A stretch of 64,000 bases of DNA from Oxalobacteraceae bacterium (GTDB lineage: Bacteria; Pseudomonadota; Gammaproteobacteria; Burkholderiales; Burkholderiaceae_D): NCBI GenBank assembly GCA_021151485.1, contig JAGKXB010000001.1, forward strand, positions 106,952-170,951. The letters run 5' to 3'. The notes below the pieces were generated by a model. That model was not told where the DNA came from and searched no databases. It saw only the letters and a list, made by a program, of their open reading frames with translations. This document shows positions 30,057-40,837 of the stretch, in pieces; within the stretch, counting starts at the first letter, position 1, and each line of letters starts with the position of its first letter. The position numbers and the translations under genes were made by a program.

Positions 30057-30080
30057 GTTCCCGCCCAAAACTGCGGGAAC
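30057..30080 (+). repeat. REP-like palindrome
   Basis: GTTCCCGC, an 8-base spacer and GCGGGAAC make a perfect palindrome, flanked by CCTGG and GACGG. There is no T run, so it is not a standard terminator. It resembles short extragenic repeats with a GGGAAC-type core that are dispersed in many proteobacterial genomes. It lies between the CorC gene and the truncated pilB. Only one copy is seen in this window. Confidence 0.5.
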
Positions 30081-30159
30081 GACGGGATTTGAATAACGAC
30101 TGCGTTCCATTTGATACAGGACGAACATCAGTCGTTACATCACGAATCGATTAAGCATA

Positions 30160-31374
30160 ATGCTCGCTGCCTCATCCCCAATCACTTCCAATACAAATGC
30201 CGCCATTGACGATGCGCCAGTTGTGAAATTTCTACAAAAAATATTGCTTGATGCCGTCAACGCAGGGGCATCGGATATTCATTTTGAGCCGTTTGAGAAT
30301 TTTTTTCGTATTCGTCTGCGCGTCGATGGTAGCTTGCGTGAGTATGCGCAACCACCGCTTACAATTAAAGATCAATTAGTTTCCCGCATCAAAGTCCTGT
30401 CCAGATTGGATATTTCGGAAAAACGCGTGCCGCAGGATGGGCGCATGAAACTGGTTTTATCTCCCACACACACGGTGGATTTTCGTGTCAGTACGTTGCC
30501 AACTTTGTTTGGTGAGAAAACCGTGATGCGGATTTTGGATGCCGGCCAAACAGCGTTAAGTCTGGATGCACTAGGTTATGAAGCCGATCAAAAAGCCATT
30601 CTCATGCAAGCCATCCAGCGCCCTTACGGCATGGTGTTGGTAACGGGGCCAACTGGTTCTGGCAAGACTGTGTCGCTGTATTCCTGCTTAAACATATTGA
30701 ATCAACCAGATATCAATATCGCAACGGTGGAAGATCCCAGTGAAATCAATTTGCCGGGCATTAATCAAATCAATATCAATGAAAAAGCAGGACTGACATT
30801 TCCCGTCGCGCTGAAATCGTTTTTAAGACAGGACCCAGACGTGATCATGGTGGGCGAAATTCGTGATTTTGAAACTGCCGACATCGCGCTCAAGGCGGCA
30901 CAAACTGGGCATATGGTGCTGTCCACGCTGCACACCAACGATGCGCCATCGACACTAACTCGTTTGATGAATATGGGAATCGCGCCGTTCAACATCGCCT
31001 CGTCCGTCATCTTGGTCACAGCACAACGTTTGGCGCGAAGATTGTGCACTTGCAAACAACCGATTGTCATTTTGGAAGAAATTTTGCTGCAAGCCGGATT
31101 CTTAAAAGAAGAATTAGATGGCAGCTGGCAAACCTATCAAGCCATTGGTTGCGATCGTTGCGCCGGCACGGGCTATAAAGGCTTGGTTGGCATCTACCAA
31201 ATAATGCCCATCACGGAAGAAATTGAACGCCTCATTCTTGCCCACGGCACCACGCCAGACATCGAAAAACAAGCAAGAAAAGAAGGCGTCAAATCCTTAC
31301 GAGAGTCAGGCCTAATCAAAGTAAAGCAGGGTTTGACCACGCTGGAAGAAGTGTTGGGTTGTACTAATCAATAA
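30160..31374 (+). CDS. pilB: Type IV pilus assembly ATPase PilB, lacking the N-terminal domain
   Basis: The secretion-ATPase core is complete: N2-like region ([20 protein letters not shown]), Walker A ([18 protein letters not shown]), the Asp box, Walker B ([20 protein letters not shown]), the His box ([20 protein letters not shown]) and a zinc site (CTCK with CDRC). It powers pilus extension from the cytoplasmic face. At 404 residues it is about 160 shorter than usual PilB: the GspE-type N1 domain is absent, and the 119 bases upstream, which contain a REP-like palindrome, cannot code for it. pilC and pilD follow in order. It may still be active, but contact with the inner membrane partner would be altered. 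Confidence 0.88.
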   Translation: MLAASSPITSNTNAAIDDAPVVKFLQKILLDAVNAGASDIHFEPFENFFRIRLRVDGSLREYAQPPLTIKDQLVSRIKVLSRLDISEKRVPQDGRMKLVLSPTHTVDFRVSTLPTLFGEKTVMRILDAGQTALSLDALGYEADQKAILMQAIQRPYGMVLVTGPTGSGKTVSLYSCLNILNQPDINIATVEDPSEINLPGINQININEKAGLTFPVALKSFLRQDPDVIMVGEIRDFETADIALKAAQTGHMVLSTLHTNDAPSTLTRLMNMGIAPFNIASSVILVTAQRLARRLCTCKQPIVILEEILLQAGFLKEELDGSWQTYQAIGCDRCAGTGYKGLVGIYQIMPITEEIERLILAHGTTPDIEKQARKEGVKSLRESGLIKVKQGLTTLEEVLGCTNQ

Positions 31375-31407
31375 AAGTTAACAAAGGTCAACAAAGGTTA
31401 ACAAATT

Positions 31408-32628
31408 ATGCCTAATACTCCTTCAAACACAACCGCAAGCACAACCATTTTTGCCTGGGAAGGCAAAGACAAAATGGGCAAAATCGTTCGTGGTGAATTA
31501 CGTACAAGCGGCAAAACCATGGCAACCGTTACTTTGCGGCGTCAGGGCATTTTGGTAACCAAAATCAAAAAGAAAGCTGCGGATACCGGCAAAATAATCA
31601 GCGATAAAGACATTGCGATTTTCACCCGCCAGTTAGCCACGATGCTGAAAGCAGGCGTCTCTCTTTTGCAAGCGTTTGACATTATCGCCAAAGGTCACAC
31701 CAATCCTGCCGCTGCCAAACTGATTCATGACATTCGCGCCAACGTTGAAATGGGGAGCAGTTTAAGTGATTCGTTTCGCAAATTTCCCACTCACTTTGAC
31801 AGCCTGTTTTGCAACCTAGTACATGCAGGTGAACACGCTGGGATGTTGGAAGACTTGTTAATACGACTAACCATTTACAAAGAAAAAACGCTGGTAATTA
31901 AAAACAAAATCAAGTCCGCCTTGTTTTATCCGATTGCGATTATCGCCGTCGCTTTTGTCGTCACGACAGTCATCATGATCTGGGTCGTACCTTCCTTTAA
32001 AGACGTTTTTAAAAACTTTGGTGCGACACTGCCAACACCGACTTTGTTCATCATCGCCGTTTCCGATTTTTTTGTTCAATACTGTTATATTCTTTTCACC
32101 GTGATTTTTTCGACTTTATATGGAGCACGCCAATCCTGGAAACGCTCAGTCAAAATACAACGCTACATGGACATGATGATGTTACAACTCCCTATTTTTG
32201 GCATCGTTATTCGGAAAGCGATCATTTCTCGCTGGGCCAGAACACTATCCACCATGTTTGCCGCTGGCGTGCCGTTGGTAGAATCGTTGGAATCGGTGGG
32301 TGGTGCGTCGGGCAATGTGCTGTATTTTGAAGCGACAAAACACATTCAAACCGAGGTCAGCTCCGGCACTAACTTGACGACGGCAATACAACATACCCAC
32401 CTTTTTCCTGCGATGGTGACGCAAATGATTGCGATCGGTGAAGAATCTGGTTCGCTTGACCACATGTTGAATAAAATTGCCGATTTTTACGAAGAAGAAG
32501 TCGATCAGGCAATCGCATCACTTTCCAATTTGATGGAGCCTGTCATCATGATCACTTTGGGTTTACTGATTGGCGGTTTGGTCATTGCCATGTATCTTCC
32601 CATCTTTAAATTAGGAGCATTAATGTAA
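31408..32628 (+). CDS. pilC: Type IV pilus inner membrane platform protein
   Basis: A 406-residue GspF/PilC protein with two repeated cytoplasmic domains, each before membrane helices: FTRQLATMLKAGVSLLQAFD and ARTLSTMFAAGVPLVESLES are the paired motifs. It forms the platform that the PilB motor turns. It ends on the first base of the pilD start (ATGTAATG), so the genes are coupled. Confidence 0.95.
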   Translation: MPNTPSNTTASTTIFAWEGKDKMGKIVRGELRTSGKTMATVTLRRQGILVTKIKKKAADTGKIISDKDIAIFTRQLATMLKAGVSLLQAFDIIAKGHTNPAAAKLIHDIRANVEMGSSLSDSFRKFPTHFDSLFCNLVHAGEHAGMLEDLLIRLTIYKEKTLVIKNKIKSALFYPIAIIAVAFVVTTVIMIWVVPSFKDVFKNFGATLPTPTLFIIAVSDFFVQYCYILFTVIFSTLYGARQSWKRSVKIQRYMDMMMLQLPIFGIVIRKAIISRWARTLSTMFAAGVPLVESLESVGGASGNVLYFEATKHIQTEVSSGTNLTTAIQHTHLFPAMVTQMIAIGEESGSLDHMLNKIADFYEEEVDQAIASLSNLMEPVIMITLGLLIGGLVIAMYLPIFKLGALM

Positions 32629-33494
32629 TGCAAGATATTTTTTTATTAGCACCCAGCCACACTCTTTTCATCACACTACTAGCTGGATTAGTCGGGATAG
32701 TGATTGGTAGTTTTTTGAATGTCGTGATTTATCGCATTCCACACATGATGCAACGCGAATCAGATAATTATGTTGCACAAGAAAATGGCCAACCCTTACC
32801 CTATGACACGCCCTATAACCTAATCATCCCACGCTCCGCATGTCCGCATTGTCAGCATCGCATCACGGCGTTCGAAAATATTCCTATCTTTAGTTATCTA
32901 TTACTACGTGGAAAATGTTCCCAATGCAAAACCGCCATCAGTGTACGCTACCCCATCGTCGAGTTATTAAGCGGCGCCTTATCAGCGTTTTTAATTTGGC
33001 ATTTTGGCGCCAATTTCATGGGATTGGCTGCTTGCGTGTATACCTACTTATTAATCGCTCTGACGTTTATCGATGCGGACACGCAACTGTTGCCCGATGA
33101 TTTGACTTATCCCTTGTTGTGGGTTGGCTTGCTGGTGAATTTAAATGGCACGTTTGTCCCGTTATCGGAAGCCGTCGTCGGTGCAATGGCGGGTTATCTT
33201 GGGTTATGGAGTATCTATTGGCTGTTCAAATTAACGACTGGCAAAGAAGGCATGGGTTATGGCGATTTCAAATTACTCGCGGCTCTCGGTGCCTGGCTAG
33301 GTTGGACGATGTTACCAACTATCGTTTTGCTCTCTTCTTTGGTAGGTGCCGTTGTTGGTATTTCACTCATCATCTTCACAACACGCCAGCGCGATCAGCC
33401 CATGCCTTTTGGCCCCTATCTGGCGGGGGCGGGAATGATCGCCTTGTTATATGGCAAATCTATCGAACAATGGATTTTTGGATTGGCAATATAA
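32628..33494 (+). CDS. pilD: Prepilin peptidase / N-methyltransferase
   Basis: A 288-residue polytopic protein. Two CxxC pairs (CPHC and CSQC) mark the zinc-binding methylase part. The aspartate protease residues lie in FIDADTQLLPDD and in GMGYGDFKLLAALGAW, the GxGDFK motif of type IV prepilin peptidases. It cuts and N-methylates prepilins at the inner membrane. Coupled with pilC. Confidence 0.96.
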   Translation: MQDIFLLAPSHTLFITLLAGLVGIVIGSFLNVVIYRIPHMMQRESDNYVAQENGQPLPYDTPYNLIIPRSACPHCQHRITAFENIPIFSYLLLRGKCSQCKTAISVRYPIVELLSGALSAFLIWHFGANFMGLAACVYTYLLIALTFIDADTQLLPDDLTYPLLWVGLLVNLNGTFVPLSEAVVGAMAGYLGLWSIYWLFKLTTGKEGMGYGDFKLLAALGAWLGWTMLPTIVLLSSLVGAVVGISLIIFTTRQRDQPMPFGPYLAGAGMIALLYGKSIEQWIFGLAI

Positions 33495-33518
33495 AGTTAA
33501 AAAAACAACTCACTAACA

Positions 33519-34160
33519 ATGATTAACAACTTCGATCAATTCTCCATAGGCTTAACCGGTGGCATCGGCTGCGGCAAAACCACGATTGCCAATCTGTTTG
33601 CAGAACAAGGGGCGAGCATCGTTGATACGGACATCATTGCGCATCAATTGACTGCAATAAACGGCCTGGCCATTCCAGCAATATGCGAACAATTTGGCGC
33701 AAACTTTCTAACCACAGCTGGCGCCATGGATAGACAAAAAATGCGGGAGTACGTTTTTGCTCACCCAACAGAAAAAAAACGGCTGGAAGCCATCCTGCAT
33801 CCCATGATCAAGCAAGAAAGTTTCAACTTGGCACAAAAATCGAATCAGAATTACGTCATTTTCGTTGTGCCACTGCTTCTGGAATCGAACATCTTGAAAC
33901 CCCATATGTCACGCATTCTGGTCATTGACTGCCCCGAAACCTTGCAAATTCAGCGCGTTATGAACAGAAATGGCTGGAGTGAACAACAAGTGCGTGCCGT
34001 CATGCAAACGCAGGTATCGAGAGAAACCCGCTTAGCCGCAGCCGACGATATCATTACGAATGAAGACGAAATACACACTAATGCTCAAAACCTAAAGCAA
34101 CAAGTGTCGCGCTTGCATAGTGCATATATGGTGTTGGCAAATGCAAATATGAAGAAATAA
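33519..34160 (+). CDS. coaE: Dephospho-CoA kinase
   Basis: A 213-residue P-loop kinase with GLTGGIGCGKTTIANLFAEQ, then VDTDIIAHQL and VVPLLLES. It phosphorylates dephospho-CoA in the final step of coenzyme A synthesis. It follows pilD by 24 bases, as in many beta- and gammaproteobacteria. Confidence 0.95.
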   Translation: MINNFDQFSIGLTGGIGCGKTTIANLFAEQGASIVDTDIIAHQLTAINGLAIPAICEQFGANFLTTAGAMDRQKMREYVFAHPTEKKRLEAILHPMIKQESFNLAQKSNQNYVIFVVPLLLESNILKPHMSRILVIDCPETLQIQRVMNRNGWSEQQVRAVMQTQVSRETRLAAADDIITNEDEIHTNAQNLKQQVSRLHSAYMVLANANMKK

Positions 34161-34316
34161 ACTACGCATGTATAATGTTTATAATATTGACAATCTTTTT
34201 TCTTCTTAATACCAAATAACAAATAGCGATATTACCAATATCATTTGCTATTTTTGATTACTTCGTTCAGAGTCACAAACTTCTCTGTCGAGCGCATTTT
34301 TTAGTGGGATAGCACT

Positions 34317-35072
34317 TTGATTGTTTACGAATACCCCTTTAACGAGCGTATCCGTACCTTGTTAAGACTGGAAGACTTGTGCCAAAAGTTCAAGTTCTTT
34401 TTGCATCAAGAGCATCCCCTACAACATCATGTTGCAATCTCCACAATTTTTGAGATCCTCGAAGTCGCTGGGCGCGCCGACCTCAAATCCGACTTGTTGC
34501 AAGAAATCGAGAGACAAAAACAAACACTGTTGGGTTTCACCTCCAATCCAAATGTAGAGGTGCAAAAACTAGAAGCCATTCTGTCCGAACTAGAGCGTGT
34601 CAGTACAGCTTTAATCGCCTCACAAGGTAAAACAGGTCAAAACGTGCGTGATAACGAATGGCTAATGAGCATTCGTGGCCGCACCATCATCCCAGGCGGC
34701 GCCTGTGAATTTGATTTACCGTCTTATTACGCCTGGCAACAACGTAGCGCACAACAACGTTTTTCCGACATCGTGGGTTGGTTTGCTCCGCTGGCTCCTC
34801 TGTGTGATGCGCTCTGCCTGGTGCTGCGCTTGTTACGTGACTCTGGTTGTGCTGTTAAAACAATTGCACACGCTGGTAATTATCAGCAAATGCTGCAAGG
34901 CAGGATATATCAAATGTTGCGCTTGACGCTGAATGTGGATCAAGAAGTGATACCCGAAATTTCCGCTAACAAATATATGTTGTGGGTACGCTTTACATCC
35001 CAAGATGGCGACATGAAACCCAAATCCCTCGATGAAGACGTGCCATTCACGTTGACCCTTTGTAATTTCTAA
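34317..35072 (+). CDS. zapD: Cell division protein ZapD
   Basis: A 251-residue protein starting [20 protein letters not shown], the hallmark of ZapD (DUF1342, YacF). ZapD binds the FtsZ C-terminal tail and bundles filaments in the division ring. The start codon is TTG at 34317. The 156 bases before it are AT-rich; no clear signal is visible there. yacG follows after 16 bases. Confidence 0.94.
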   Translation: MIVYEYPFNERIRTLLRLEDLCQKFKFFLHQEHPLQHHVAISTIFEILEVAGRADLKSDLLQEIERQKQTLLGFTSNPNVEVQKLEAILSELERVSTALIASQGKTGQNVRDNEWLMSIRGRTIIPGGACEFDLPSYYAWQQRSAQQRFSDIVGWFAPLAPLCDALCLVLRLLRDSGCAVKTIAHAGNYQQMLQGRIYQMLRLTLNVDQEVIPEISANKYMLWVRFTSQDGDMKPKSLDEDVPFTLTLCNF

Positions 35073-35088
35073 ACGATTTTCGAATTTT

Positions 35089-35289
35089 ATGGCTGTAACC
35101 GTTGATTGCCCAAGTTGTGGCGAAAAAGTTGAGTGGGCAGAAAAAAATACATTTCGCCCTTTTTGCTCTCTCCGTTGTAAACACAATGACTTAAGTGCAT
35201 GGGCGACTGAACAGTATGTCATCCCAGCCAGTACTAATGCGACCGATCTCGCCGATGAAAATAAAATTGGTGGCACAAGCGACAATTAA
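35089..35289 (+). CDS. yacG: Zinc-binding DNA gyrase inhibitor YacG
   Basis: A 66-residue protein with VDCPSCGEKVEW and FRPFCSLRCKHNDLSAWATE, giving the Cys4 zinc finger of YacG. It is known to bind GyrB and inhibit gyrase in E. coli. It lies in the conserved coaE-zapD-yacG run. Confidence 0.94.
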   Translation: MAVTVDCPSCGEKVEWAEKNTFRPFCSLRCKHNDLSAWATEQYVIPASTNATDLADENKIGGTSDN

Positions 35290-35313
35290 CAACAATTTGT
35301 CTTCCAGATAAAA

Positions 35314-37185
35314 ATGACAGCAGCACCTATTTCTCACGATGTTGCGAAACATCGCCCCATTCTGGCACTACCCGATCAACTGATTTCACAAATTGCCGCA
35401 GGTGAAGTGGTGGAGCGCCCTTCTGCCGTGGTTAAAGAGTTGCTTGAAAATGCATTGGATTCCGGCGCGACCAACATCACGGTGCGATTAGAACAAGGTG
35501 GCATTAAACGCATCGTCATCAGTGACAATGGCCGGGGGATCGAAGTGGATCAATTGCCTTTAGCACTGGCTAGGCATGCCACCTCCAAAATTGCCTCTTT
35601 GTCCGATCTGGAAAATGTCACCACCATGGGTTTCCGTGGCGAAGCACTAGCATCCATCGCATCGGTATCGCAATTGACACTGACCTCGCGTACGGCGGAT
35701 GCAGCACACGCATGGGAAATTTCTAGCAATCTGGAAATTTCTCCTTCTTCTGGCGCAATCGGCACCACAGTTGATGTACAAAACTTGTACATCAACACGC
35801 CAGCGCGACGTAAATTTCTTAAATCAGAACCAACCGAATTTGCTCATTGCGCTGAAATCGTGCGTCGAATCGCATTGGCCAGGCCCGATATTTCGTTTTC
35901 TTTGTCGCATAACGGCAAAACCGTCGATCACTGGAATAGCGGCGATATTGCCAAACGCTGTGCGCACATTTTGGGTGACAATTTTGCACAGGCGCAATTG
36001 TCAATTGATGAAAGTGCAGGTTCTTTACGCTTGCATGGTTTCATCGGCTTACCAACCGCATCCAAAGCACGGGCGGATGCACAGTATTTTTATGTCAATG
36101 GCCGCTTCGTGCGAGACAAACTTTTAACGCACGCGATGCGCGCCGCATATCAAGATGTGCTGCATGGCGACCGTTATCCCTCTTATGTATTAGCACTGGA
36201 TTTAGAACCTGCTCTGGTCGATGTCAACGTTCATCCGTCAAAAACGGATGTGCGTTTTCGTGACAGTCGGGCGGTTCATCAATTTGTATTTCATGCCGTA
36301 CAACGTGCGCTAGCACAAACTTCTGCTACAAGTGTCGATGCAATACCGCCGCCGCAACCCCACCCTTCCAACGCCATGCCATGGTTGCGACAGGCGCAGC
36401 AGACTTCTTTTCCAACGCAACATTCCTATCAAAACCCTCCGTATATTGGGGTAGAACAAAGCACGGCCAATTACGGTGCGTTATATGCGGATGAAAAGGC
36501 TGCGACGACATTGCCGACCTCGCTGACTGAACTAACCCAGTCAGGACAAACAGCAACAGCCAAGCAGGATGAACATCCTTTAGGTTTTGCCTTGGCACAA
36601 CTACACGGCATTTTCGTCTTGGCACAAAACAGCAAAGGCCTGGTACTCGTTGATATGCATGCCGCGCATGAACGCATTTTGTATGAGCAATTAAAAAATG
36701 CCTTCGCCGACCAAGATGCGCAACATGGAGCAGGCAAAGAATTATCCATCCCCATTCAAACTCTGCTGATTCCGTATACGTTTTCCGCCGATCTGCTGGA
36801 AGTCGCCACAGCGCAGGAAAATCAGCAAACCCTATTCTCGTTGGGTTTCGATATCACCGTGCTGTCACCCACTATGCTCGCAGTACGCGCCATACCAGCT
36901 TTATTGAAAAATGCCGACATCCAGGCCTTGGCACAAGATGTCTTGCGTGACATTCGAGAATTTGGTGGCTCACGTAGTTTGATTGAGCACCGTAATGAAT
37001 TGTTAGGGACACTCGCCTGCCATACAGCCGTGCGTGCCAATCGCATCCTCAGCATCATGGAAATGAATGCCCTGCTGCGCCAAATGGAAATCACGGAACG
37101 CTCCGATCAGTGCAATCATGGTCGACCAACTTGGGTGCAGTTGAATCGAGCTGATCTCGACAAACTCTTTTTACGCGGTCAATGA
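35314..37185 (+). CDS. mutL: DNA mismatch repair protein MutL
   Basis: A 623-residue protein with the GHKL ATPase motifs [23 protein letters not shown] and [18 protein letters not shown], a linker of low conservation (about residues 345-420), and a C-terminal dimerisation domain. [12 protein letters not shown] fits the DxHAxxExxxxE endonuclease motif, so it may nick DNA as in bacteria that lack MutH. It couples MutS mismatch detection to repair. The stop overlaps the miaA frame by 4 bases. Confidence 0.96.
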   Translation: MTAAPISHDVAKHRPILALPDQLISQIAAGEVVERPSAVVKELLENALDSGATNITVRLEQGGIKRIVISDNGRGIEVDQLPLALARHATSKIASLSDLENVTTMGFRGEALASIASVSQLTLTSRTADAAHAWEISSNLEISPSSGAIGTTVDVQNLYINTPARRKFLKSEPTEFAHCAEIVRRIALARPDISFSLSHNGKTVDHWNSGDIAKRCAHILGDNFAQAQLSIDESAGSLRLHGFIGLPTASKARADAQYFYVNGRFVRDKLLTHAMRAAYQDVLHGDRYPSYVLALDLEPALVDVNVHPSKTDVRFRDSRAVHQFVFHAVQRALAQTSATSVDAIPPPQPHPSNAMPWLRQAQQTSFPTQHSYQNPPYIGVEQSTANYGALYADEKAATTLPTSLTELTQSGQTATAKQDEHPLGFALAQLHGIFVLAQNSKGLVLVDMHAAHERILYEQLKNAFADQDAQHGAGKELSIPIQTLLIPYTFSADLLEVATAQENQQTLFSLGFDITVLSPTMLAVRAIPALLKNADIQALAQDVLRDIREFGGSRSLIEHRNELLGTLACHTAVRANRILSIMEMNALLRQMEITERSDQCNHGRPTWVQLNRADLDKLFLRGQ

Positions 37186-38156
37186 TCTCTGCCATGAAAC
37201 GCCCACTCGCCGTCGCTATCATGGGGCCTACCGCCTCCGGAAAAACCGCAGCCGCATTGGAAATCGCCCGCCAGATTCCCGCAGAAATCATTTCAGTCGA
37301 TTCCGCCCTGGTCTATCGCGGCATGGATGTCGGCACAGCCAAGCCCAGTCTGGAAGAACGCAGCGCCGTGCCACATCACTTGATCGATATTATTGAACCC
37401 ACTGATGCCTACTCCGTCATGCAATTTCGTCAGGATACGATCCGTTTGGTGGAAGACATTCGCTCACGTGGCAAACTAGCGTTGTTAGTCGGTGGCACCA
37501 TGATGTACTTCAAAGGATTAACGCAAGGATTGGATGCGCTGCCTGAAGCAAACATGGCGATTCGTGCACGACTGGACGCAGAAGCTGCCAGCATCGGCAT
37601 TGCAGGTTTACACGCCCGACTGGCAATACTCGATCCCGTGACTGCCGCACGCCTAGCACCCAACGATGCACAACGTGTACAACGCGCGCTGGAAATCATC
37701 GAAATTACTCAACAACCGATGTCTGAGTTATTGACGCTATCAACATCATCCACATCGGGACAACAAACAAACTTGCCATTCGACTTATTATCATTTTCCC
37801 TGGAGCCTTCCGACCGCCTCGCCCTACACACCCGCATCGCCGCCCGCTTTGATGCCATGCTGCAAGAAAATCCTTCCGGCCCTAATTTGATTCAAGAAGT
37901 ACAAACACTACGCGCACGCGGCGATTTGCACCCCAGCTTACCTTCCATGCGTTGCGTCGGTTATCGCCAAACATGGGAATATTTAGACGGTATGTATGAC
38001 CGCACCAGCCTACGTGAAAAAGGCATCATCGCCACCCGTCAGCTAGCCAAGCGCCAACTCACGTGGTTACGCTCCATGCCAGACAAAACCGTGATCGATT
38101 GCCTGGAGCCTGACCCAGCGGCGGTGATGTTAAGTCGCATTAGCAAACACATTTAG
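37182..38156 (+). CDS. miaA: tRNA dimethylallyltransferase
   Basis: A P-loop protein of 324 residues with [39 protein letters not shown] and [10 protein letters not shown], the three MiaA signatures. It adds dimethylallyl to A37 of tRNAs that read codons starting with U. The ATG at 37182 overlaps the mutL stop (ATGA); a second ATG at 37194 is possible. tRNA-Met follows. Confidence 0.95.
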   Translation: MISAMKRPLAVAIMGPTASGKTAAALEIARQIPAEIISVDSALVYRGMDVGTAKPSLEERSAVPHHLIDIIEPTDAYSVMQFRQDTIRLVEDIRSRGKLALLVGGTMMYFKGLTQGLDALPEANMAIRARLDAEAASIGIAGLHARLAILDPVTAARLAPNDAQRVQRALEIIEITQQPMSELLTLSTSSTSGQQTNLPFDLLSFSLEPSDRLALHTRIAARFDAMLQENPSGPNLIQEVQTLRARGDLHPSLPSMRCVGYRQTWEYLDGMYDRTSLREKGIIATRQLAKRQLTWLRSMPDKTVIDCLEPDPAAVMLSRISKHI

Positions 38157-38169
38157 TGAGTAAAAAAAC

Positions 38170-38198
38170 TTGACACGAACCCACATAATCGCCATAAT
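38170..38198 (+). promoter_or_regulatory. Sigma70-type promoter of tRNA-Met
   Basis: A perfect TTGACA (38170-38175), 17-base spacer and CATAAT (38193-38198) lie 54 bases before the tRNA. Orientation and spacing fit a strong housekeeping promoter. Confidence 0.75.
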
Positions 38199-38251
38199 TT
38201 CCGGCTGATTGCAGTTCGTGTTACCTGGTTCGCAATCAAAATCCTCGTGTA

Positions 38252-38328
38252 GGTGATATAGCTCAGTTGGTTAGAGCACAGCACTCATAATGCTGGGGTC
38301 GGTGGTTCAAGTCCACCTATCACCACCA
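38252..38328 (+). tRNA. tRNA-Met (anticodon CAT), island target
   Basis: 77 nt. Acceptor stem GGTGATA/TATCACC, anticodon stem-loop CAGCA-CTCATAA-TGCTG, T arm GGTGG-TTCAAGT-CCACC, encoded CCA. It is not the initiator by its paired first base G1-C72. An isoleucine (lysidine) identity cannot be fully ruled out by anticodon alone. Its 3' end is the integration site of the island that follows, and remains intact. Confidence 0.93.
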
Positions 38329-38332
38329 AGAA
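38312..38332 (+). repeat. attL: 21-bp direct repeat at tRNA-Met 3' end
   Basis: The 21 bases covering the end of the T arm, the acceptor strand, CCA and AAGAA-type flank of tRNA-Met recur exactly at 43497-43517. The pair brackets the integrase and cargo, which identifies the left attachment site. Confidence 0.88.
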
Positions 38333-38338
38333 TTCGAT

Positions 38339-38371
38339 AAGCCGTTGATCCGAAAGGTTCAGCGGCTTTTT
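38339..38371 (+). terminator. Intrinsic terminator after tRNA-Met
   Basis: AAGCCGTTGATCC, GAAA loop and GGTTCAGCGGCTT pair over 13 positions with one wobble and one mismatch, followed by five T. It lies 10 bases after the tRNA, on the island side of attL, so it came with the island. Confidence 0.85.
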
Positions 38372-39175
38372 CATTTCCGCTCTACTCGCATGGTGTTGCA
38401 CAAGGGTGCCACACATGACAGGTAAATTCCTAATAAAATCGCGCCACGGAACCATCTATTATTTTCGGCGACGGGTTCCCGACGCGGCCCAACACATCAT
38501 CGGACGACGAGTATATGTGCAGTCACTTGAGACAAGTGACCGCCGTCTTGCAGTCATTCGAGGTCGGGCGCTTGCAGCTCAAACCGACTCAGTTTTTCAA
38601 CGCATAGCAATGGCAACAAAATCAAACGATTCCAACGGCATCATCTTTAATTACGAAATGAAGCTCGACTTTAACGAGTTGGGTTTGCCTTCGTCGCTCT
38701 ACGTCAAGGCCGAGCCAGAAGAACAGGAAGCAGTCAATTCTGCGATTAGAGCCGCCTTGAGCGGCGTGCGCTAGCCTAGGAGCAAGGACAAGCGCCCAGG
38801 CACGCAAAAGCCCCTCAGTGAGGCTATACCGGAATACTTCAGTAAGTCGCAGACCAAGCCTCAGACGAAGGCAATCTATCGCAGCAAACTCGACCATGCT
38901 CAAAAGTTTTTTGGCGACGCCAAAGACGTGCTGGGAATCGATCAAGCTGATTTCGTGGGCTACTGCGACCACGTGATGGCGACTGTGTCGAACACTACGT
39001 CACAGGGTCACTACATGACTACCGTCGCAACCTTCCTGAACTGGTATCGCGTCAGGACAGCGGGCCTGCCTGCGCCCACAACAAAAATGCTAGTGCCGAA
39101 AAGAGACTCGCTCGCATCAGATAACAGGGGCGCTTTCAGCCTGGAACAGCTTGGCTTCGTATTCGAGAACGCGAA

Positions 39176-39183
39176 GCAGTATC
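39176..39183 (+). repeat. Target site duplication, left (GCAGTATC)
   Basis: Eight bases directly before the left inverted repeat of the IS66 element. The same GCAGTATC follows the right end. Eight bases is the normal duplication length of IS66 elements. Confidence 0.95.
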
Positions 39184-39228
39184 GTAAGCGTCCAACCCAA
39201 CCACATTGACCAGAATTGCACCTCTCTA

Positions 39229-40752
39229 CTAAAAATTTGTGCGCAATGGTAACAACTCATCAATTCTGTTAATTGGCCAAAGCGGTAATTTTTCAAGCAC
39301 ATCCTTCAACCAAGCGTTGGGTTCAAGTCCATTGAGCCTGGCTGTTCCTAATAAGCTTTGTATTGCCGCGGCGCGCTTGCCTGCGCGTTCGGAACCTGCA
39401 AAAAGCCAATTCTTCTTCCCAATAGCAATTGGCCTGATCGCATTTTCAATCGGATTGTTATCAATCGGGAACGCTCCATTGGCTACATAAAGCGCTAATG
39501 CCGTCCAGCGCTTCAAACTATAGTCGATTGCTTTAGCCGTGCCGCTACCATCGGCTACGCTCAATCGCGTATGCAATAACCAGGCATGGAGTGCTTCCAG
39601 TTTCGGGTGTGCTTGTTGTCGCCGTAATTGCCCTCGTGCTTCTCCATCCAGTTGCTTGCCTTCTTGCTCAATCGCATACAACTCCCCAATCCGATGCAAG
39701 GCCTGTGCCGCAATCGGACTTTGATTGGCTGCGTGCAGTTCAAAGAATTTACGGCGTGCATGCGCCCAGCAGGCCAACTCGACTATGCCAGTACGGAACA
39801 ACGCTTTGTAGCCACCATAATCGTCCACCATCAAATGGCCACGCCAATCCAGCAGGAAATCCTGCACATGATCGCCCGATCGACCCGGTTGATAGTCGAA
39901 CACGATGATAGGTGGCCCAGGATCCAAGTCGTTACTGCGATAAGCCCACAAATACGCTTTTTTGGTCTTGCCTTGACCAGGGTCTAATTGCGGCACCGGC
40001 GTTTCATCTGCATGCAAGATCAAGCGATCTCGCAAAAGCGTCGTAAGACGATCAACCAGCGGTTGTAATGCAACACCAAGGCGACCAACCCATTCTGCCA
40101 ACGTAGAACGGGCAAGCGGGACACCGTGGCGATGACTGATTTGTTCGATTCGGTAGAGCGGTAGATGATCAAGGAATTTTTGCGTGGCAACCCAGGCTAA
40201 GAGTCCAGGTGCTGCCAAACTACCTTCGATGACCGCAGCAGGGATCGGCTCTGCTGTCACCGTTTCGCACGTGCGGCAAGCATACTGGGGGCGAATATGG
40301 CGATGCACAAAAAAGCGTGCCGGTTCCACATCCAGTTGTTCGCTCACATCTTCCCCTATCTTGATTAAGGCATGACCACATTCGGCGCAGGCGCAGGTGT
40401 CGGGTTCATGACGGTGATCAATGCGTGGCAAATGATCAGGCAGCGGTTGACGGCCTGCGCGACTGCGTTTCTTGTTAGGCGATGTGATATGTTCGGTTTC
40501 TGCTTCGATCGCACTAGCATCGGCATGCCAGGATTCTTCAAAAAGCTGCAACTGCTCTGATGAGAATGCTTCGCTTTTATTGGCAAAGCGCAGACGTCTA
40601 TGGTGTGCGAGTTCTAGCGTTAACGCTAGAATTTTGAGACGGGCCAGCTTAAGTTCTGCGGCATCTTGTTGGGCTTGTTCGAGCGTCGCTGATAACAATG
40701 CAGTCAGGGCGGGATCGGGGTGGAAACGGGCCAGCTCAGTCATCAAATTCAT
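39229..40752 (-). CDS. tnpC: IS66 family transposase TnpC
   Basis: A full-length protein of 507 residues. An N-terminal coiled region precedes a zinc-binding stretch (CACAECGHAL with CRTC later) and the DDE core: ILHADETPVP, MVDDYGGYKALF and NNPIENAIRPIAIGKKNW with SERAGKRAA after it. It cuts and joins the element ends. No lesion is visible. Confidence 0.95.
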   Translation of the reverse strand: MNLMTELARFHPDPALTALLSATLEQAQQDAAELKLARLKILALTLELAHHRRLRFANKSEAFSSEQLQLFEESWHADASAIEAETEHITSPNKKRSRAGRQPLPDHLPRIDHRHEPDTCACAECGHALIKIGEDVSEQLDVEPARFFVHRHIRPQYACRTCETVTAEPIPAAVIEGSLAAPGLLAWVATQKFLDHLPLYRIEQISHRHGVPLARSTLAEWVGRLGVALQPLVDRLTTLLRDRLILHADETPVPQLDPGQGKTKKAYLWAYRSNDLDPGPPIIVFDYQPGRSGDHVQDFLLDWRGHLMVDDYGGYKALFRTGIVELACWAHARRKFFELHAANQSPIAAQALHRIGELYAIEQEGKQLDGEARGQLRRQQAHPKLEALHAWLLHTRLSVADGSGTAKAIDYSLKRWTALALYVANGAFPIDNNPIENAIRPIAIGKKNWLFAGSERAGKRAAAIQSLLGTARLNGLEPNAWLKDVLEKLPLWPINRIDELLPLRTNF

Positions 40753-40837
40753 GACGACATTTTACTATGGATAGGCCTTGTTTCCCTCGCAAAACACCCT
40801 ATCGTCGCACTTTCTTTTACGCTGAAATCATCCCCAT

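Noticed and set aside
38928..39209. A separate 93-residue gene on the plus strand
   Set aside because: It is in the same phase as the integrase N-terminus and simply the part after the nonsense codon; its end runs into the IS66 terminal repeat.
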